Positions 21,331 through 29,483 of a DNA stretch of 64,000 bases are shown here, piece after piece. Origin of the DNA: Thioalkalivibrio sp. ALMg11 (lineage in GTDB: Bacteria; Pseudomonadota; Gammaproteobacteria; Ectothiorhodospirales; Ectothiorhodospiraceae). The stretch is from the NCBI RefSeq assembly GCF_000377905.1, contig NZ_KB898875.1, forward strand, positions 124,001-188,000, written 5' to 3'. The notes beneath the pieces are model-generated. The model did no database searches. It was given only the letters and a program-made list of their open reading frames with translations, and was not told where the DNA came from. The position numbers and the translations under genes were made by a program. The stretch's first letter is position 1. Each line of letters starts with the position of its first letter.

Positions 21331-21360
21331 CGGGTCGCGACGACAAGGGAAAGGAACGGC

Positions 21361-22197
21361 ATGACCGAAAGACCGCGGCCGCATCCGGCCGTCTACCCTG
21401 CGGCCGAGGTCGCGCTGCGCGAGTGTGATCCGGAGGCCAAGTGCGAGCGCGTGCTGGAGCTGATGCACGCTTGGTGGGCGGATGACTTGGAGGGTGCGAA
21501 TGCCCCCGCGCCGGCACGCATGGAGGTGCCGGGGCGGCCGGAGCGGCCGGAGTTGGTACATCCGAAAGAGTTGCCGCGGCGTGGGTTGCACACCACCGCC
21601 GGGCGGGTTGCGCTGGTGCATGCGGTGGCGCATATCGAGTTCAATGCGATCAACCTGGCACTGGATGCCGTGTATCGTTTCCGCGACATGCCGGCACCGT
21701 TCGTCAGCGACTGGTTGCAGGTGGCAGCGGAAGAGGCACGGCACTTCCGGTTGCTTCGGGCGCGGCTCGTTGAGCTGGGTGCGGACTACGGCGATCTGCC
21801 GGCTCACAACGGGTTGTGGGAGGCGGCGCTGGTCACCGACCACGACGTGATGGTGCGCATGGCGCTGGTGCCACGGGTGCTGGAGGCGCGCGGGCTGGAC
21901 GTGACCCCGGGCATGATCCAGCGGCTGGAGGCGGCGGGCGATGCCGACACCGTGGCGCTGCTGGAGATCATCCAGCGCGAAGAGGTCGCGCACGTGGCGA
22001 TCGGCACCCACTGGTTCCGCGAACTGGCCCGGGCGCGCGGTCTCGATCCCGAACCGTTGTTCCTCGACCTGCTCGCCGAGTACATGCCCGGCCGCGTGCG
22101 TCCGCCGTTCGCCCACGCGGCGCGCCGCGCCGCCGGCTTCACGGAATCGGAGATGGAGCAGCTGGAGGCCCAGGCCGCCACCGGGAACTCCCCGTAG
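21361..22197 (+). CDS. DUF455 ferritin-like protein
   Basis: A 278-residue protein of the DUF455 family with a ferritin-like four-helix core. Visible putative di-metal ligands are the E and H residues in 'VAHIEFNAINLAL', 'AAEEARHFRLLRARL' and 'IIQREEVAHVAIG'. Function is not established; a di-iron or dimetal hydroxylase/oxidase is a family-level guess. It lies 30 bases after the multicopper oxidase with a GGAA site, so it probably belongs to the same transcript. Its stop codon lies inside a 38-bp dispersed repeat (22191-22228). Confidence 0.85.
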   Translation: MTERPRPHPAVYPAAEVALRECDPEAKCERVLELMHAWWADDLEGANAPAPARMEVPGRPERPELVHPKELPRRGLHTTAGRVALVHAVAHIEFNAINLALDAVYRFRDMPAPFVSDWLQVAAEEARHFRLLRARLVELGADYGDLPAHNGLWEAALVTDHDVMVRMALVPRVLEARGLDVTPGMIQRLEAAGDADTVALLEIIQREEVAHVAIGTHWFRELARARGLDPEPLFLDLLAEYMPGRVRPPFAHAARRAAGFTESEMEQLEAQAATGNSP

Positions 22198-22228
22198 GGT
22201 GCGGTTGAGCGCAGCGAAACGCACCGAC
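22191..22228 (+). repeat. 38-bp repeat, left copy of a perfect inverted pair
   Basis: This stretch (cccgtagggtgcggttgagc...) is the exact reverse complement of 22746-22783. It contains the DUF455 stop codon. Similar 'GTAGGGTGCGGTT...' repeats are widespread intergenic elements in Gammaproteobacteria. Confidence 0.9.
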
Positions 22229-22265
22229 ATTGCGTTTGTCTTCGCGATCCGAGGCTGGTCCTGGT

Positions 22266-22519
22266 TCGGGATCCGGTGTTTACGTGCCTTCGGTCCGCCG
22301 CCTGCCGAGCGCTTTCTCGCGAGCGCACCGCGCCCGTTTTTGATCAACAACGGACTTCTTTGCTCGTGCAAAGAAGTCCCCAAGAAACACGCCCGACTGC
22401 CGCGACCCCGGCCCGCTGCGCGGGCCGGGGGTTCCCTCGCTCCGAGGGTTTTCGCGGGCGGCGCTGAACTCGCTACGCCTGCGGCTCCACTCAGACATCC
22501 AGCGCCCCCGTGTCTATTT
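22266..22519 (+). repeat. Dispersed repeat module, copy A
   Basis: About 250 bases that recur, with small changes, in reverse orientation at 22856-23085. Shared blocks include 'cggtgtttacgtgccttcgg', 'cgcccgtttttgatcaacaa' and 'cgctcagacatccagcgc' (t/g variants). No ORF is conserved between the copies, so this is a non-coding element. Its 22360-22385 part forms an internal hairpin (tttctttg-type). Confidence 0.85.
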
Positions 22520-22745
22520 AGAATCGTCCCGCGAAAAGCCTCTCCACTCGGCGCGACGACAACGGGGGGAAGATCAAGACAACGGCTGTCCCAGCCATAG
22601 TGCCAATGGATAGAGGCTGGGCCCTTCACACATCCTGGGCACGCGCGGCCTGCGGCCATGGCGTGCCGCGCCCGCGAAGCGGGCGCCGGGGGGCGTAGGA
22701 TGTGATGAGCGAAGCGAATCGCATCAGGGTTTCGCACGGCGTGGG

Positions 22746-22783
22746 GTCGGTGCGTTTCGCTGCGCTCAACCGCACCCTACGGG
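22746..22783 (-). repeat. 38-bp repeat, right copy of a perfect inverted pair
   Basis: Exact reverse complement of 22191-22228. A related but diverged repeat (gtaggatgtgatgagcgaag) lies just upstream at about 22695. Confidence 0.9.
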
Positions 22784-22855
22784 ATACCATCTGTTTTGAC
22801 CTTCGCTTCCCGTATGGAGCCCCTTGTGGAAGGGTCCTCCGGCTGGCCAGTTAAC

Positions 22856-23085
22856 AATAGATACGGGGCGCTGGATGTCTGAGCGGAGCCGCAGGCGCAG
22901 CGAGTTCAGCGCCGCCGGCCCGAGGACCCTGGAGCAAGGTTTCCGGGCGGAATCCGGCAGCCTTTCTTTGGGCACTTTCTTGGGCAAGCAAGAAAGCCAG
23001 TTGTTGATCAAAAACGGGCGCGGCGCGCTGGCGAGTCAGCGCATGGCAGGCGGCGGACCGAAGGCACGTAAACACCGGATGCCGA
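22856..23085 (-). repeat. Dispersed repeat module, copy B
   Basis: Reverse-orientation copy of the module at 22266-22519, with high identity at both ends and a more variable middle (the part around 'ctttgggcactttcttgggc'). The stretch 22197-23265 between the DUF455 gene and lpxH holds only these repeats and a REP half-site. Confidence 0.85.
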
Positions 23086-23169
23086 ACGAGGCCTAGCCTC
23101 GACCTAAAAGGCTATCTTCGTACCGATGCGATTCGGGACCCTGTGGGCTTTCTGTCAGGGCTTGGCGGG

Positions 23170-23201
23170 GGCTTTCGCGGGCAAGCCCGCTCCCACAAAG
23201 C
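23170..23201 (+). repeat. REP-like element
   Basis: The sequence gcgggcaagcccgctcccac is a short imperfect palindrome of the Pseudomonas-type REP form. The same type occurs as an inverted pair at 61958-62040. Confidence 0.7.
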
Positions 23202-23264
23202 CTGTCACCACAAAGTCTGCTTTCACAGAATGCGATCCGGCAATGTGCGCTGGGGCGGATTCGA

Positions 23265-24020
23265 TCAGGGGCAGAGCAGGCGCTCGGGGTAGGGTGTGCC
23301 GTCGAGTTGGCACAGGATGGGGCCTGTCGCGCTGATCTCCAGGTACCCCGGGTGTTCGTCCCAGGCGGGCAGGACGCAGCGCTGGCGCGGTTGGCCGTCG
23401 ACGGTCAGCTCGTGGATCGCCGGGCGGTGGGTGTGGCCGTGGATCATCAGCGGGACGTCGGTGTCGCGGAAGGTGTCGGCGACTGTCTCCGCATTGACGT
23501 CCATGATCGCGGCGGCCTTCATCTGACCCTTGTCGCGGCTGGCGGCGCGCATGGCCTCGGCCTGGCGGATGCGTTCTTCCAGCGGATGGGCCAGAAACGC
23601 ACGTTGCCATTCGCCACTGCGTACCTGCTGGCGAAACGCCATGTGCTCGGTGTCGTCGGTGCATAGGGAGTCGCCGTGCAATAGCACGGCGGGTCCGCAG
23701 GGCAGGGCCGCATGCAGGGGGTCGGGAGCGAGCTGCATCCCCGCGCGTGCGGCATAGGCCGGGCCCACGAGAAAATCCCGGTTGCCATGGATGAAGGCCA
23801 CCGGGCATTCGAGTGCGTGCAGTTCCTGGGCGAGCCGTTCGGCAGCGGGAAAGCCGGCGTCGTCGCCGACCCAGTACTCGAACAGGTCGCCGAGGATGTA
23901 CAGAGAGGAGGCCGTGCGCGCCGGCCCTTCAAGGAAGGCGAGCGTGGCATCCAGCAGGGGGCCGGGCTCGCGATCCAGATGCAGGTCGGAGATGACCAGG
24001 GCCGGCGCGCGGGCACTCAC
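23265..24020 (-). CDS. lpxH: LpxH, UDP-2,3-diacylglucosamine diphosphatase
   Basis: Hydrolyses UDP-2,3-diacylglucosamine to lipid X in lipid A synthesis. The 251-residue protein shows the calcineurin-like metallophosphatase motifs: 'ISDLHLD' (DxH), 'LGDLFEYW' (GDxxE variant), 'HGNRDFL' and 'MIHGHTHRPA'. Length fits LpxH. The gene follows the cyclophilin gene on the same strand with a 7-base gap, as in E. coli where ppiB and lpxH are adjacent. Confidence 0.95.
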   Translation of the reverse strand: MSARAPALVISDLHLDREPGPLLDATLAFLEGPARTASSLYILGDLFEYWVGDDAGFPAAERLAQELHALECPVAFIHGNRDFLVGPAYAARAGMQLAPDPLHAALPCGPAVLLHGDSLCTDDTEHMAFRQQVRSGEWQRAFLAHPLEERIRQAEAMRAASRDKGQMKAAAIMDVNAETVADTFRDTDVPLMIHGHTHRPAIHELTVDGQPRQRCVLPAWDEHPGYLEISATGPILCQLDGTPYPERLLCP

Positions 24021-24027
24021 GAAGGGG

Positions 24028-24618
24028 TTAGTCCTCGACGCGCTTGACGCTTTCCATCACGACCGGCTCCTGGGGCACGTCCTGGTGCATGCCGGCGCGG
24101 CCGGTGGGAAGGGCCTCGATCTTGCGCACCACGTCCATGCCCTCGGCGACCTTGCCGAACACGGCATAACCCCAGCCCTGCGCGTTCGGGGCGGTGTGGT
24201 TGAGGAAGTCGTTGTCGTTCACGTTGATGAAGAACTGTGCGGTGGCCGAATGCGGGTCCTGGGTGCGCGCCATGGAGATCGCGCCGACCTCGTTCTTCAG
24301 GCCGTTGTCCGCCTCGTTGCGGATCGGCTCACCGGAGGACTTCTGGTTCATGTCCTTGTCGAAGCCGCCGCCCTGGACCATGAAGCCCGGGATCACGCGG
24401 TGAAAGATCGTGCCGTCGAAGAAGCCGTCATCCACATAGGAGAGGAAGTTGGCGACCGTCTCCGGCGCGGCCTCGGCGTTGAGTTCCAGCACGATGCGGC
24501 CGTGGTTGGTTTCGATTGCGACCTGCGGATGGGTATCGGCCATGAGGGCTCCTGATGTAAAGAGGGTGATCAGCAGGGTGGCCAGCACGACGCCGAGCCG
24601 GGTACGGATGCGTTGCAT
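24028..24618 (-). CDS. Periplasmic cyclophilin-type peptidyl-prolyl isomerase
   Basis: Cyclophilin that speeds proline isomerisation in protein folding. From ATG 24618 the product is 196 residues with a signal peptide ending near 'GALMADTH' and the full cyclophilin core ('GTIFHRVIPGFMVQGGG', 'SATAQFFINVNDN', 'GWGYAVFGKV'). The signal peptide points to the periplasm (PpiA-like), though the neighbouring lpxH is the usual companion of cytoplasmic ppiB. A longer upstream frame to 24891 would overlap the divergent gltX and lacks a better start. Confidence 0.9.
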   Translation of the reverse strand: MQRIRTRLGVVLATLLITLFTSGALMADTHPQVAIETNHGRIVLELNAEAAPETVANFLSYVDDGFFDGTIFHRVIPGFMVQGGGFDKDMNQKSSGEPIRNEADNGLKNEVGAISMARTQDPHSATAQFFINVNDNDFLNHTAPNAQGWGYAVFGKVAEGMDVVRKIEALPTGRAGMHQDVPQEPVVMESVKRVED

Positions 24619-24742
24619 TGGACTGACCTCCGGAAGATAAGACCGGCAATGGTACCCGCCACTGGCAAGGCCTGCCAGCATGCCGGAAGTGTGTGTGGGC
24701 GTGAGGGCGAAGCGCTGGTGAGCCGGTGGGCGCTCCGCTACC

Positions 24743-26173
24743 ATGCGCGCGATGACGAACTCGATAACCCGCACCCGCTTCGCCCCCAGCCCCACCGGTC
24801 TGTTGCACCTGGGCAATGTACGCACCGCGCTGTTCAGCGCGCTGCTGGCTCGCTCGCGCGGGGGGCGTTTCCTGCTGCGCATCGAGGACACCGACGCCGA
24901 GCGCTCGCGCCCGGAGTTCGTCGACGCGCTGCAGCGCGATCTGCGCTGGCTCGGGCTGGACTGGGACGAAGGCTTCGGCGCCGGGGGCGATGCCGGCCCC
25001 TACGCGCAGTCCGAACGCGGCGACCTCTATGCCGATTATTACCGGCAGCTGATCGATCAGGGGCTCGCCTATCCCTGCTTCTGTTCGTCGGCCGAACTGG
25101 AGCGTGGCCGCAAGCGTATGCGCGCCCAGGGCAAGCCGCCGCGTTATCCCGGGACCTGTGCTCATCTGAATGCGGAGGAGGCCGCCCGGCGCGAGGCCGA
25201 GGGGCAAAAGCCCACGCTGCGTTTTCACGTGCCGCTGGGCCGGACCATTCGCTTCGAGGACGGGGTGCGCGGGCCGGTCAGTTTTCGGACCGACGAGATC
25301 GGGGACTTCGTGATCCGCCGCTCCGATGGCACGCCGGCCTTCTTCTTCTCCAACGCGATCGACGATGCCCTGATGGGCGTGACCGACGTGGTGCGTGGCG
25401 AGGACCATATCGCCAACACCCCGCGGCAGATGATGCTGCTGGAGGCCCTCGGCCTGGGCGCGCCGGCCTATCACCACCTGCCGCTGGTGATGGGGCAGGA
25501 CGGGGCGCCGCTGTCCAAGCGCAACGGTTCCGCGAGTGTCGAGGAGTTGCGGACGAAGGGCTATCTCCCGGTCGCGATCCTGAACCACCTGGCGCGCCTG
25601 GGGCATCGCTACGAGAGCGACGCCCTGCTGTCGCCTGCGGAGCTGGCGGGCGGATTCAGCCCCGAGCGCATTGGCCACAGTGCCGCGCGGCACGATTCGC
25701 AGCAGCTGGATCACTGGCAGTCGGAGGCCCTGCGCAGCCTTTCGGATGCCGAGATGCAGGCCTATCTGGAGGCGGCGGGGGTGCTGGAGACGGTCGCCGC
25801 CGAGCAGCGCCCGACCCTGGCGCGGCTGCTGCGCGACAACATCACCCGCGCCGAGGAGGCGCCGCTGTGGGTGGCGGCGTTCGCCACGGATCCGGCGCCG
25901 TACAGCGAGGCCGCGCACGAGGAACTGACCGCCGCAGGTCCGGATTTCTTTAACGCTGGGCTGGAGGCGCTGGATGCGGCCGAGGATTTCCCCGCCCTGG
26001 CCAAGGCGGTGGGGCAGGCCACCGAACGCAAGGGGCGCAAGCTGTTCATGCCGTTGCGGGCGGCGTTGTCCGGGCAGACCTTTGGGCCGGAGTTGCCGCG
26101 TATCTGGGAGTATCTGGGGCGCGAACGCGTGCGTCTGCGCCTGGAAGCCGCGCGTAGTCACGCAGCGGGCTGA
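24743..26173 (+). CDS. gltX: Glutamyl-tRNA synthetase
   Basis: Class I synthetase charging tRNA with glutamate. The 476-residue protein has the HIGH-region motif 'PSPTGLLHLGNVRTAL', 'RIEDTDAERS', and the KMSKS-region 'APLSKRNGSASVEEL', with a C-terminal anticodon-binding helix bundle. The start may be ATG 24743 or ATG 24752. Sequence style (FCSSAELERGRKRM) is like the second-type GluRS found in some Gammaproteobacteria; whether it also mischarges tRNA-Gln cannot be told without finding gatCAB or glnS. Confidence 0.93.
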   Translation: MRAMTNSITRTRFAPSPTGLLHLGNVRTALFSALLARSRGGRFLLRIEDTDAERSRPEFVDALQRDLRWLGLDWDEGFGAGGDAGPYAQSERGDLYADYYRQLIDQGLAYPCFCSSAELERGRKRMRAQGKPPRYPGTCAHLNAEEAARREAEGQKPTLRFHVPLGRTIRFEDGVRGPVSFRTDEIGDFVIRRSDGTPAFFFSNAIDDALMGVTDVVRGEDHIANTPRQMMLLEALGLGAPAYHHLPLVMGQDGAPLSKRNGSASVEELRTKGYLPVAILNHLARLGHRYESDALLSPAELAGGFSPERIGHSAARHDSQQLDHWQSEALRSLSDAEMQAYLEAAGVLETVAAEQRPTLARLLRDNITRAEEAPLWVAAFATDPAPYSEAAHEELTAAGPDFFNAGLEALDAAEDFPALAKAVGQATERKGRKLFMPLRAALSGQTFGPELPRIWEYLGRERVRLRLEAARSHAAG

Positions 26174-26189
26174 ATCCGCGCAAAGCAAG

Positions 26190-26210
26190 CGCCCGCCTGC
26201 GGGCGGGCGA
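26190..26210. terminator. Shared terminator hairpin between convergent gltX and folD
   Basis: GCCCGCC-TGC-GGGCGGGC forms a short strong hairpin between the gltX stop (26173) and the folD stop (26224). No clear T run is present on either side. Confidence 0.45.
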
Positions 26211-26223
26211 TGGACGCCATCGT

Positions 26224-27087
26224 TCAGGCTGCTTCGTGGGTCCCGAAGGCGCGGGCGCGCAGGGTGTTGTCCAGCAGCATTGCGACGGTCATCGGGCCGA
26301 CCCCGCCCGGCACGGGCGTGATCCAGGCGGCCTTCTCGGCGGCGGCGTCGAACTCCACGTCACCGGTCAGGGTGCCGTCGTCGCGGCGGTTGATGCCGAT
26401 GTCGATCACCGTGGCGCCGGGCTTGATCCAGTCGCCCTTCACCAGGCCGGGTTTGCCGACTGCGGCTACGACGATGTCGGATTGCCGCGCAATGGCGGCG
26501 GTATCCGGGGTGAAGCGATGGCAGATGGTCGGGGTCGCACCGGCCAGTAGCAGTTCCAGTGCCATCGGGCGGCCGACGATATTGGAGGCACCGATCACGC
26601 AGGCCGTGCGGCCCTTGAACGGTTCCTCGATGTGTCGCAGCAGCTGGATGACACCCCAGGGGGTGCACGGGCGCAGGCGCGGCACGCGCGCCACCAGGCG
26701 GCCGACGTTGTACGGGTGGAAACCGTCCACGTCCTTGGACGGGGAGATGCGCTCGATCACCGTCTCGGGGTCGATGTGATCCGGCAGTGGCAGCTGGACC
26801 AGGATGCCGTCAATGGTGCGGTCGGCATTGAGCTGGTCGATCAGCGCCAGCAGGTCGGTCTGCGGCGTGCCCGCGGGCAGGTCGTAGGAGTGGGAGACCA
26901 CGCCGACCTGTTCGCAGGCCTTGCGCTTGTTGCGCACGTAGACCTCGGAGGCCGGGTGGGTCCCGACCAGCACCACGGCGAGGCCCGGCGGACGCAGGTC
27001 GCGCGCGGTCATGGATTCGATCTCGGTCGCGATTCTTGCGCGGTGGGTCTGGCCAATCGCGCGTCCGTCGATGATCTGGGCCGTCAT
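26224..27087 (-). CDS. folD: FolD, methylenetetrahydrofolate dehydrogenase/cyclohydrolase
   Basis: Bifunctional NADP-dependent enzyme interconverting 5,10-methylene-THF and 10-formyl-THF. The 287-residue product carries the catalytic '[13 protein letters not shown]' (with the active lysine), '[13 protein letters not shown]', and the signature '[11 protein letters not shown]'-like '[14 protein letters not shown]'. ATG 27087 ([12 protein letters not shown]) matches the family start; the longer frame begins in a poorly conserved stretch. Confidence 0.96.
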   Translation of the reverse strand: MTAQIIDGRAIGQTHRARIATEIESMTARDLRPPGLAVVLVGTHPASEVYVRNKRKACEQVGVVSHSYDLPAGTPQTDLLALIDQLNADRTIDGILVQLPLPDHIDPETVIERISPSKDVDGFHPYNVGRLVARVPRLRPCTPWGVIQLLRHIEEPFKGRTACVIGASNIVGRPMALELLLAGATPTICHRFTPDTAAIARQSDIVVAAVGKPGLVKGDWIKPGATVIDIGINRRDDGTLTGDVEFDAAAEKAAWITPVPGGVGPMTVAMLLDNTLRARAFGTHEAA

Positions 27088-27226
27088 GGGGTCTCGCCTC
27101 CGGGGGAACGCCCGCGATCTTCCCATGGCGGGCGCGGGGGCTCAAGCGATTTGCCGGGCGGAAGGTGCACGGGGGGCGAGGCGGGTGTCTCGACCCGGGC
27201 CCGTTCGGCCAGTCGGGGCTACTTGG

Positions 27227-28102
27227 CTACAGGGCCGCCGACAGGCCGCTTGCGGGCGCGCTGGCCTCGCAGCGGTTGCGCCCGTCCTGTTTGGCGCGAT
27301 AGAGCGCGTCGTCGGCGCGGGCAATCAGGGTCTCGGCGGTGTCCCTGGATTTCGGGTTCGTGTCGAGGCTTGCGATGCCGACGCTGACCGTGACCGTCAG
27401 GGTATCCGGCGCGCAGGGCGGGGCGGCCTGGTGGCCGGTCAGGGTGACCGGGGTGCCGGATATGGTGTCGCGCAGTTTCTCGCCCAGCGCCATGGCCGCC
27501 TCGAGGTCGGTATGCGGGGCGATGACGACGAACTCTTCCCCGCCGAAGCGTGCGGCGAGGTCAGAGCGTCGCAGCACCAACTGCATGCGTTCGGCGAGGA
27601 CGGTCAGGATGTAGTCACCCATCAGGTGGCCCAGGCGGTCATTGATCGGCTTGAACTGGTCGACATCCAGCATCACTGCCGACAACGGCTGGCCGTAGCG
27701 CCGCGCGCGGGATACCTCCTCGTCCAGCCGGCGATCCATGTGCCGGCGGTTGAACAGGCCGGTCAGCGGGTCGGTGATGGATTCGTGTTCCAGCCGCGTA
27801 ATGTGGCGGATCTTCTCCACCGAGCTATGGGTCAGGCCGACCACGGTGCAGACGAAACAGCCCCCGAGGAGGAAGATGGCCGGCACCAGCAGGTCGGGCA
27901 GGCCATCGTAGAGCCCCCAGTTCAGCGGGATGTAGCCGAAGTAGCCGAGGGTAAAGATCGGAACCAGAAAGAACATCATTTTCCAGCCGGTGCGGACCCG
28001 GCTCTCGGGGAGTTCGCGCAGCAGCTGGACGAGTGTCCACTGGGCATACAGGAGGCCGCTTGCCCCCAATACAATGGCCGTGTTGGCTACCCAGTTGAGC
28101 AT
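27227..28102 (-). CDS. Diguanylate cyclase (GGDEF) with membrane segments
   Basis: Makes cyclic di-GMP from two GTP. The 291-residue protein has about three N-terminal membrane helices (residues 5-100), then a GGDEF domain beginning 'DPLTGLFNRRHMD', with active site GGEEF. An RRSD just five residues before GGEEF fits the allosteric I-site (RxxD), so product inhibition is likely. The N-terminal part matches no sensor domain I know. It stands alone next to a tRNA group. Confidence 0.9.
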   Translation of the reverse strand: MLNWVANTAIVLGASGLLYAQWTLVQLLRELPESRVRTGWKMMFFLVPIFTLGYFGYIPLNWGLYDGLPDLLVPAIFLLGGCFVCTVVGLTHSSVEKIRHITRLEHESITDPLTGLFNRRHMDRRLDEEVSRARRYGQPLSAVMLDVDQFKPINDRLGHLMGDYILTVLAERMQLVLRRSDLAARFGGEEFVVIAPHTDLEAAMALGEKLRDTISGTPVTLTGHQAAPPCAPDTLTVTVSVGIASLDTNPKSRDTAETLIARADDALYRAKQDGRNRCEASAPASGLSAAL

Positions 28103-28204
28103 CCGTCCCCTCCGCGCTCGCGACCGTGCGACCGTCCCGGGCCGACGTTAGCATGGGGCCGCGTCCGAGGGGAGTGCATTGCGTGCGAAATCTGTTGATG
28201 AATG

Positions 28205-28234
28205 TTGACCGCGAGCCCCCCGCGGGGCTACCAT
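28205..28234 (+). promoter_or_regulatory. Likely promoter of the tRNA Pro-Arg-His-Lys group
   Basis: TTGACC (28205-28210), an 18-base spacer and TACCAT (28229-28234) are followed by a GC-rich discriminator, 42 bases before tRNA-Pro. Confidence 0.55.
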
Positions 28235-28275
28235 CCTGCGCTCGCTGTGTAGGCCCTTTAGCGGGGACGGCTCGA

Positions 28276-28352
28276 CGGGGTATAGCGCAGTCTGGTAGCG
28301 CGCCTGCTTTGGGAGCAGGATGTCGGGGGTTCGAATCCCTCTACCCCGACCA
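28276..28352 (+). tRNA. tRNA-Pro (anticodon TGG)
   Basis: A 77-nt cloverleaf with acceptor CGGGGTA/TACCCCG, anticodon loop TTTGGGA, T-loop TTCGAAT and encoded CCA. First of four tandem tRNAs. Confidence 0.97.
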
Positions 28353-28419
28353 TGGCTCCCGGCCACGGTTTTCCGGCTGGCTCGGATCAGGCGCCATGGC
28401 CTCAATGCTCGGCGGTAAC

Positions 28420-28496
28420 GCGCTCGTAGCTCAACCGGATAGAGCATCGGCCTTCTAAGCCGACGGTTGCAGGTTCGAGTCCTGCCGGGCGCGCCA
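28420..28496 (+). tRNA. tRNA-Arg (anticodon TCT)
   Basis: Acceptor GCGCTCG pairs with CGGGCGC; anticodon stem TCGGC/GCCGA holds the loop CTTCTAA, giving TCT. CCA is encoded. Confidence 0.97.
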
Positions 28497-28535
28497 GGGC
28501 CGCCCTTCGCGCAAGTAGCTGTACAGTGACACGGT

Positions 28536-28612
28536 GGTGACCGTAGCTCAGTTGGTAGAGTCCCGGATTGTGACTCCGGTTGTCGTGGGTTCGAGTCCCA
28601 TCGGTCACCCCA
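28536..28612 (+). tRNA. tRNA-His (anticodon GTG)
   Basis: Acceptor GTGACCG/CGGTCAC with an extra 5' G (position -1, 28536) facing C73, the tRNA-His identity feature. Anticodon loop TTGTGAC gives GTG. CCA is encoded. Confidence 0.97.
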
Positions 28613-28630
28613 CCCCCTTTTTTGTTCCGG

Positions 28631-28706
28631 GGGCCGTTAGCTCAATTGGTAGAGCAGTGGACTCTTAATCCATTGGTTGTAGGTTCGATTCCTACACGGC
28701 CCACCA
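28631..28706 (+). tRNA. tRNA-Lys (anticodon CTT)
   Basis: Acceptor GGGCCGT/ACGGCCC; anticodon stem GTGGA/TCCAT holds the loop CTCTTAA, giving CTT. CCA is encoded. Last of the four-tRNA group. Confidence 0.96.
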
Positions 28707-28894
28707 TTGCTTTTCCCTTCCGTTCCCCTGTCTTCTCGCAAAGCGCCGCTGGCGTGGGCGGGCCCCTTTGTTGTGTCTGGCACGAACGTGCACCGTGACG
28801 TGGGCGATGCTTTCACCTTCCGTTCAGATGCGCGGACGTAGTCTGTCTGCGTGTTGCGGATCACGGCGGTTTTTGCCGTCGGGAGGCTGGAAAG

Positions 28895-29350
28895 ATGACA
28901 GGCAGAATTCTGACGATACTGGGGCTGGTGGTTTCCATGACCCTGCTGGCGGGCTGCCAGACGATCAGCAAGCAGCAGACCGGGGCCCTGATCGGGGGCG
29001 CGGCGGGCGGTGTTATCGGCAGTCAGATCGGTGGCGGGCGCGGGCGCACTGCGGCGATTATTGCCGGGACCCTGGCGGGTGCGGCGGTTGGCGGTTCGGT
29101 GGGCCGGAGCATGGATGACGTGGACCGGATGCGCGTGTCGCGCACGCTGGAGACGGTGCCGGATCGCCAGAGCTCGACCTGGCGCAACCCGAATACCGGG
29201 CATCAGTACCACGCTACACCGACCCGGACCTACCGCTCCTCGGGGCAGGACTGCCGCGAGTACCAAGTGCAGGCCACCATGGACGGTTACCCGGAAACGA
29301 TCAACGGCACGGCCTGCCGTGATGCCAGCGGGCGCTGGGTGAACGTGTAG
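28895..29350 (+). CDS. Glycine-zipper lipoprotein (17-kDa antigen-like)
   Basis: A 151-residue outer-membrane lipoprotein candidate. The signal peptide ends in the lipobox LLAGC (Cys about residue 21). It is followed by a glycine zipper ('GALIGGAAGGVIGSQIGGG' with a second GTLAGAAVGGSVG) and a C-terminal domain with two Cys (C117-like in 'QDCREYQ' and 'TACRDASG') as in rickettsial 17-kDa antigen and similar envelope proteins. GGGAGG precedes the ATG. The role is structural or envelope-related; the exact function is unknown. Confidence 0.85.
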   Translation: MTGRILTILGLVVSMTLLAGCQTISKQQTGALIGGAAGGVIGSQIGGGRGRTAAIIAGTLAGAAVGGSVGRSMDDVDRMRVSRTLETVPDRQSSTWRNPNTGHQYHATPTRTYRSSGQDCREYQVQATMDGYPETINGTACRDASGRWVNV

Positions 29351-29421
29351 AGGTGATGCAGGCTCATAAGCCGCCTTCTCGGATTGCACCCCGAAGCCGG
29401 TGACTTGCAAGGCAGCCACAA

Positions 29422-29445
29422 AAAAGCCCCGCATCGCGGGGCTTT
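29422..29445 (-). terminator. Bidirectional terminator between lipoprotein gene and soxB
   Basis: AAAAGCCCCGC-ATC-GCGGGGCTTTA: a GC-rich stem flanked by A and T runs. On the minus strand it ends in six T, ideal for terminating soxB; it can also serve the plus-strand lipoprotein gene. Confidence 0.85.
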
Positions 29446-29483
29446 ATCGTTCCGGGAGGACCCGGAGGGTTACTGCAAACCGA

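Noticed and set aside
20614-22737. 707-codon minus-strand frame across the oxidase and DUF455 genes
   Set aside because: Antisense to two genes with clear family motifs and continues into non-coding repeats; no domain is visible.
22824-23096. Short plus-strand ORF (90 codons) in the repeat region
   Set aside because: The frame is not kept in the inverted copy at 22266-22519, so it is a by-product of the repeat.
24028-24891. Longer start for the cyclophilin gene
   Set aside because: The extension overlaps the divergent gltX start and would hide the signal peptide that begins at 24618.
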